Below, one piece after another: positions 61,226 through 64,000 of a stretch of DNA of 64,000 nt. Location: positions 62,001-126,000 of the forward strand of contig NZ_AUCI01000002.1 of NCBI RefSeq assembly GCF_000429685.1, given 5' to 3'. The translations under genes were made by a program, and so were the position numbers. The notes beneath the pieces are model-generated. The model did not search any database. It saw only the letters and a list, made by a program, of their open reading frames with translations, and was not told the DNA's origin. The first letter of the stretch is position 1. Each line of letters starts with the position of its first letter. The DNA is from Salibacterium aidingense DSM 18341. Its GTDB lineage: Bacteria > Bacillota > Bacilli > Bacillales > Marinococcaceae.

Positions 61226-62207
61226 AGATAAAGTAGGACGTAATAAAATAAAGGACAATCAACAGCGCAGAGGGCCATGGGTAAAGATGGAAGACTTTCT
61301 TTCGTCCCCGCAGTACAGAAAGCAGCACAATAGCTGCCAGTAGACTTACAGCTCCTGCTGTGATTTGATGTACAGGGCTGGAGGCCGCAATAATGGGTCC
61401 GCTGAAATAAGCTATATCACTTACGGCCAATAAAATCATGTTAAAAAGATTACTTCCAAGGATGGACCCGAGAGCAAGGTTGTGATTTTGAAGCTGCAGA
61501 GCTACCAACACAGCAACAGCTTCAGGAAGCGAAGTAGAAGCGGCGATAAGAAAACTTCCGACAAAACTGGAGCCAAGACCTGTCTGAACAGCGATCTCAT
61601 CCCCGGTAATCGTCAACAAGGAGCCGGCCGCCAGTATGACGGCTGCGGCAATAATAAATCCGATTTGTGCATGTTTTAATGAAATAGCATAAGATGGCGT
61701 AGATTCCTCGGATCGGGAAACCTCCGCTTCTTCTGTCATCCCTTTTTCCGTTTGTTTATTAATAAAGATTATTCCTGCGATATAGACTGCGAGAATGAAC
61801 AGGGAATCAAGGCCGATACCAGCAAGGGACAGGTCTGTCCTTATGAATAAGGCAGCAAGAACCATCAGTGATAAAACAATTCCTAAAGATGCTGTATACG
61901 CGTGTGACATATCTGTCCTGGAAAACAATTTTTCTTTACGGTAATATAGATCAAATGTTGCGATAATGAGCAGATTAAACATATTACTGCCGAGAACATT
62001 CCCAACAGCAATGTCGGGATTATCAAGGATAACTGCGGTGAGACTTGTTGTCACCTCCGGCAGAGAAGTTGCCCCGGCAAGAAGAATGGTCCCTACCATC
62101 AAACCTCCCCATTTGGACTTGAGACTGATAACATCGGCGTACGTAGATAACTTCACTGCTGCTGTAACGGTCAAAACGGCAGCAATGGCAAAAAAGAAAA
62201 AAATCAT
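61215..62207 (-). CDS. CaCA-family cation exchanger under Mn2+ riboswitch
   Basis: The 330-residue protein has ten or eleven helices and two copies of the alpha-repeat: GTILLAGATSLPEVTTSLTA with GNVLGSNMFNLL, and GSFLIAASTSLPEAVAVLVA with GSILGSNLFNMILLAV. Those glutamates bind the cation. ATG 62207 follows AAAGGAGAGAA. The leader is a yybP-ykoY riboswitch, so manganese (or possibly calcium) export is likely. The frame is open further upstream, but that part is the riboswitch. Confidence 0.9.
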   Translation of the reverse strand: MIFFFFAIAAVLTVTAAVKLSTYADVISLKSKWGGLMVGTILLAGATSLPEVTTSLTAVILDNPDIAVGNVLGSNMFNLLIIATFDLYYRKEKLFSRTDMSHAYTASLGIVLSLMVLAALFIRTDLSLAGIGLDSLFILAVYIAGIIFINKQTEKGMTEEAEVSRSEESTPSYAISLKHAQIGFIIAAAVILAAGSLLTITGDEIAVQTGLGSSFVGSFLIAASTSLPEAVAVLVALQLQNHNLALGSILGSNLFNMILLAVSDIAYFSGPIIAASSPVHQITAGAVSLLAAIVLLSVLRGRKKVFHLYPWPSALLIVLYFITSYFIFIF

Positions 62208-62289
62208 GAGGTTCTCTCCTTTGATATGGGCCATAAAATCAAGAGAGGCATTGGCTGCTATTCCAGAACGGCGGACCATCCTAATAAAA

Positions 62290-62345
62290 AAAGACCTTCT
62301 TATAAAAAAACTGGAGATACATACTCCAATCCTTTTATAAAAAGG
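62290..62345 (-). terminator. Expression-platform terminator of the Mn2+ riboswitch
   Basis: On the minus strand AAGACCTTTTTATAA (the end of the aptamer) can pair with TTATAAGAAGGTCTT followed by TTTTTATT, with a TGGAG/CTCCA hairpin between. Pairing in the terminator and closing the aptamer use the same bases, so ligand binding should allow read-through. Confidence 0.65.
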
Positions 62346-62445
62346 TCTTGCGTACATCCGCAACAGTGTGCGGCGTTCAACGAACCGAGTGCTTTCAGCA
62401 CTGTCATGACGATCCGTTGATCCTATTGGACGCTACTCCCCTCTT
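62340..62445 (-). ncRNA. yybP-ykoY (manganese) riboswitch aptamer
   Basis: On the minus strand the aptamer starts AGAGGGGAGTAGCGTCC and ends ACGCAAGACCTTTTTAT, with the conserved TGCTGAAAGCA and GAACGCCGC segments between. These are the two hallmark parts of the yybP-ykoY family (GGGGAGTAGCGTC and GCAAGACCTTT in B. subtilis). It lies 133 bases before the exchanger's ATG. Confidence 0.88.
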
Positions 62446-62591
62446 CATTCCTCTATTAACATACCATCAAACCGTGATATAGTCAATAGTGAAACGTATA
62501 AAACAAATATAAATAAAAGCAGGAAAATGTATTGGTTATCCCTAAGTATACGAAGGGATAAAAATGTAGAAGAAAGAAGAGGCGATGTGAA

Positions 62592-62864
62592 ATGCGATAT
62601 TTTGCAGTATTGCTGCCGTTAAAAGACCAGGATTTGAGCCGGACTTACAGACCGGATCATCTGGCATTTCTGGAAAAACAAAGGAATGAAGGAAATGTTG
62701 CAGCCAATGGAAAATTTACGGACGGCAGCGGAGGACTTGTTATTTATCGAGCGGACAAGGTAGAAGATGTAGAAGCATTGGTCAAGCAGGATCCATTTGT
62801 CATTCAGGGAGCAAGAGATTATGAAATTCATGAATGGGAAATGGTTTCTAAAGAATGGAAATAA
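62592..62864 (+). CDS. YciI-family protein
   Basis: The 90-residue protein matches the YciI fold: RYFAVLLPLKDQDLSRTYRP, DHLAFLEKQRNEG and the active-site-like histidine-aspartate pattern, DPFVIQGARDYEIHEWEMV at the end. The family is a dimeric ferredoxin-like fold of poorly known function, sometimes dehydrochlorinases. AGAAGAGGCGATG precedes ATG 62592. A dehydrogenase gene follows after 11 bases, so it is likely in an operon with it. Confidence 0.85.
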   Translation: MRYFAVLLPLKDQDLSRTYRPDHLAFLEKQRNEGNVAANGKFTDGSGGLVIYRADKVEDVEALVKQDPFVIQGARDYEIHEWEMVSKEWK

Positions 62865-62875
62865 GGAGGGGAACG

Positions 62876-63748
62876 ATGCAGACACTTGCATTTATTGGAC
62901 TTGGGAATATGGGAATGCCAATGGCCCGCAACCTGGTGCAGGCTGGATATGTGGTATATGGGTTAAATCGATCAAAAGAAAAAGAAAAAACATTTGAGGA
63001 GCTTGGCGGCCGCCCGGCAGAATCATTAGCTGCAGTGGCGGAAAAGGCCGACGTTATCATGACATGCCTGCCGCAGCCTGCAGATGTGGAGCAGGTTTTA
63101 CTGGGGGAGAAGGGGCTGTTGCAGTTTCCATTAAATAACCCTCTTATCATTGATTTCAGTACGGTTTCTCCTTCATTACATAGGACGGTGGAAGAAAAAG
63201 CGCAGCGCAGCGGGGCACGTTATCTTGATGCCCCGGTAAGCGGGGGGACGACAGGAGCAGATGCAGGAACACTCGCTATTATGTGCGGGGGAGAAGAAGA
63301 AGTATTTAAAGAGGCCCAGCCTATTTTAGATATTCTGGGGGCCAATATTACTTACACCGGTCCGGCAGGAAGCGGCACAAAGGTCAAACTGATTAATCAA
63401 TACATGGTCGGTATGCACACGGCAGCAGTTGGGGAGGCCCTCCATCTTGCGGATCAATCCGGCATAGATAAAAGTCTGCTTTATCAGGTACTCAGCCGCA
63501 GTTTTGCCCAAAGCAGGATATTTGACCGTCATTACAGGGACTTTATTGTTGAGGATAAAGAAGAGCCGGGTTTTGCATTAGATCTCTTATTAAAAGATCT
63601 GGGCCTTGCAGAACAAATGGCCGGGGAAGCAGATGTGAATCTGGAAGCAGGAAAAAAAGTGGAGGACTTATTTCAAAAAGCAAGTGACCAAGGATTTGGA
63701 GAAAAGGATATGAGTACCCTTTATCAATTTGTCAAGCAAAGAGAATAA
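62876..63748 (+). CDS. NAD-binding beta-hydroxyacid dehydrogenase (3-hydroxyisobutyrate dehydrogenase family)
   Basis: The 290-residue enzyme has the Rossmann motif FIGLGNMGMPMARNLVQAG, the substrate loop DAPVSGGTTGADAGTLAIM and the catalytic lysine in GSGTKVKLINQYMVG. It oxidises a beta-hydroxyacid with NAD(P); hydroxyisobutyrate, tartronate semialdehyde and gamma-hydroxybutyrate enzymes are related. ATG 62876 follows AAGGAGGGG; an upstream in-frame start at 62855 overlaps the YciI gene. It is a partner of the YciI gene in one transcript. Confidence 0.92.
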   Translation: MQTLAFIGLGNMGMPMARNLVQAGYVVYGLNRSKEKEKTFEELGGRPAESLAAVAEKADVIMTCLPQPADVEQVLLGEKGLLQFPLNNPLIIDFSTVSPSLHRTVEEKAQRSGARYLDAPVSGGTTGADAGTLAIMCGGEEEVFKEAQPILDILGANITYTGPAGSGTKVKLINQYMVGMHTAAVGEALHLADQSGIDKSLLYQVLSRSFAQSRIFDRHYRDFIVEDKEEPGFALDLLLKDLGLAEQMAGEADVNLEAGKKVEDLFQKASDQGFGEKDMSTLYQFVKQRE

Positions 63749-63863
63749 TCTATCTATTGGTAAAATGGGCCGCAGGCATAATACTTTTCTTCCCTCTCCA
63801 ACTCCGTTACAATAACTTCTGTACTTCATACACAACTATTTTACAACCATGGGAGGTATTGCA

Positions 63864-64000
63864 GTGAAAATCGCTGCTGTTATTGGGAGTACGAGAAAAG
63901 ATTCGTACAACCTGAAACTTGCAAAATTTATAAAGGAACGATACCAGGACCGTTTCCATCTTGATATTCTCGAGATCGGTCATCTGCCGTTCTACAACCA
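63864..64000 (+). CDS. NADPH-dependent FMN reductase, N-terminal part (partial)
   Basis: GTG 63864, preceded by GGGAGGT, opens a frame cut by the window end after 45 residues. It reads KIAAVIGSTRKDSYNLKLAK then FIKERYQDRFHLDILEIGHL, which is the FMN phosphate-binding loop GSTRKDSYN of the NADPH-dependent FMN reductase/azoreductase family. Confidence 0.82.
   Translation, partial: MKIAAVIGSTRKDSYNLKLAKFIKERYQDRFHLDILEIGHLPFYN

Overview
The window reads as chromosomal DNA of a moderately halophilic or alkaliphilic Bacillaceae. Gene content and order follow Bacillus subtilis closely (argCJBD-carAB-argF, med, comZ, fabH-fabF, then yjbA and trpS). Shine-Dalgarno sites are strong, and exported lipoproteins carry the Glu/Asp-rich tails typical of salt-adapted bacilli. 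I see no rRNA, tRNA, CRISPR array, prophage or intact insertion sequence.

Layout. 0-2.3 kb: end of a cytochrome oxidase subunit III gene, dispersed repeats, a YtxG/YtxH-like pair, a frameshifted DUF5665 gene and a pterin dehydratase. 2.3-9 kb: a DDAH-family hydrolase; a c-di-GMP-I riboswitch ahead of a lone RsbT/RsbW-like ATPase; accC-tetR-accB with a TetR-type operator; a flavodoxin-fold quinone reductase and membrane proteins. 9-14 kb: a lipoprotein/permease/ATPase importer of the TrpXYZ type, then yisK. 14-21 kb: a KamA-like radical SAM enzyme divergent from a class III aminotransferase, sharing a promoter region with six phased operator-like boxes; a MurR/RpiR regulator; a TRAP-TAXI transporter. 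21-25 kb: MsmX/UgpC ATPase with a cre site, a PucR-type regulator, an AI-2E-family membrane protein, a rhodanese.

25-29.4 kb: an island-like segment with different base usage carrying nagZ and namZ (peptidoglycan recycling), bordered by gene remnants, a dispersed repeat and an unidentified RNA-like fold. 29.5-36 kb: secreted and membrane proteins, YitT, azlCD with an XRE-cupin regulator, a GNAT and a HAD phosphatase. 36-38.4 kb: ctaG, a Sco protein and a thioredoxin-like lipoprotein interrupted by one in-frame TGA at the redox motif, followed by a SECIS-like hairpin: a strong selenoprotein candidate. 38.6-48.4 kb: the arginine operon under an ARG-box promoter. 48.5-52.5 kb: med, comZ and a fabH-fabF operon with a FapR-like box. 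52.6-64 kb: an LCP protein, a DHH-CBS-tRNA nucleotidyltransferase fusion, yjbA, trpS, a glycosyltransferase, a TlpA-like thioredoxin, a cation exchanger behind a yybP-ykoY (Mn2+) riboswitch, a YciI protein, a hydroxyisobutyrate dehydrogenase-like enzyme and the start of an FMN reductase.

The most notable items are the predicted selenoprotein, the six-box operator array, the c-di-GMP riboswitch on a stand-alone anti-sigma-type ATPase, the Mn2+ riboswitch on a CaCA exchanger, and the unassigned fold near 29.1-29.24 kb.
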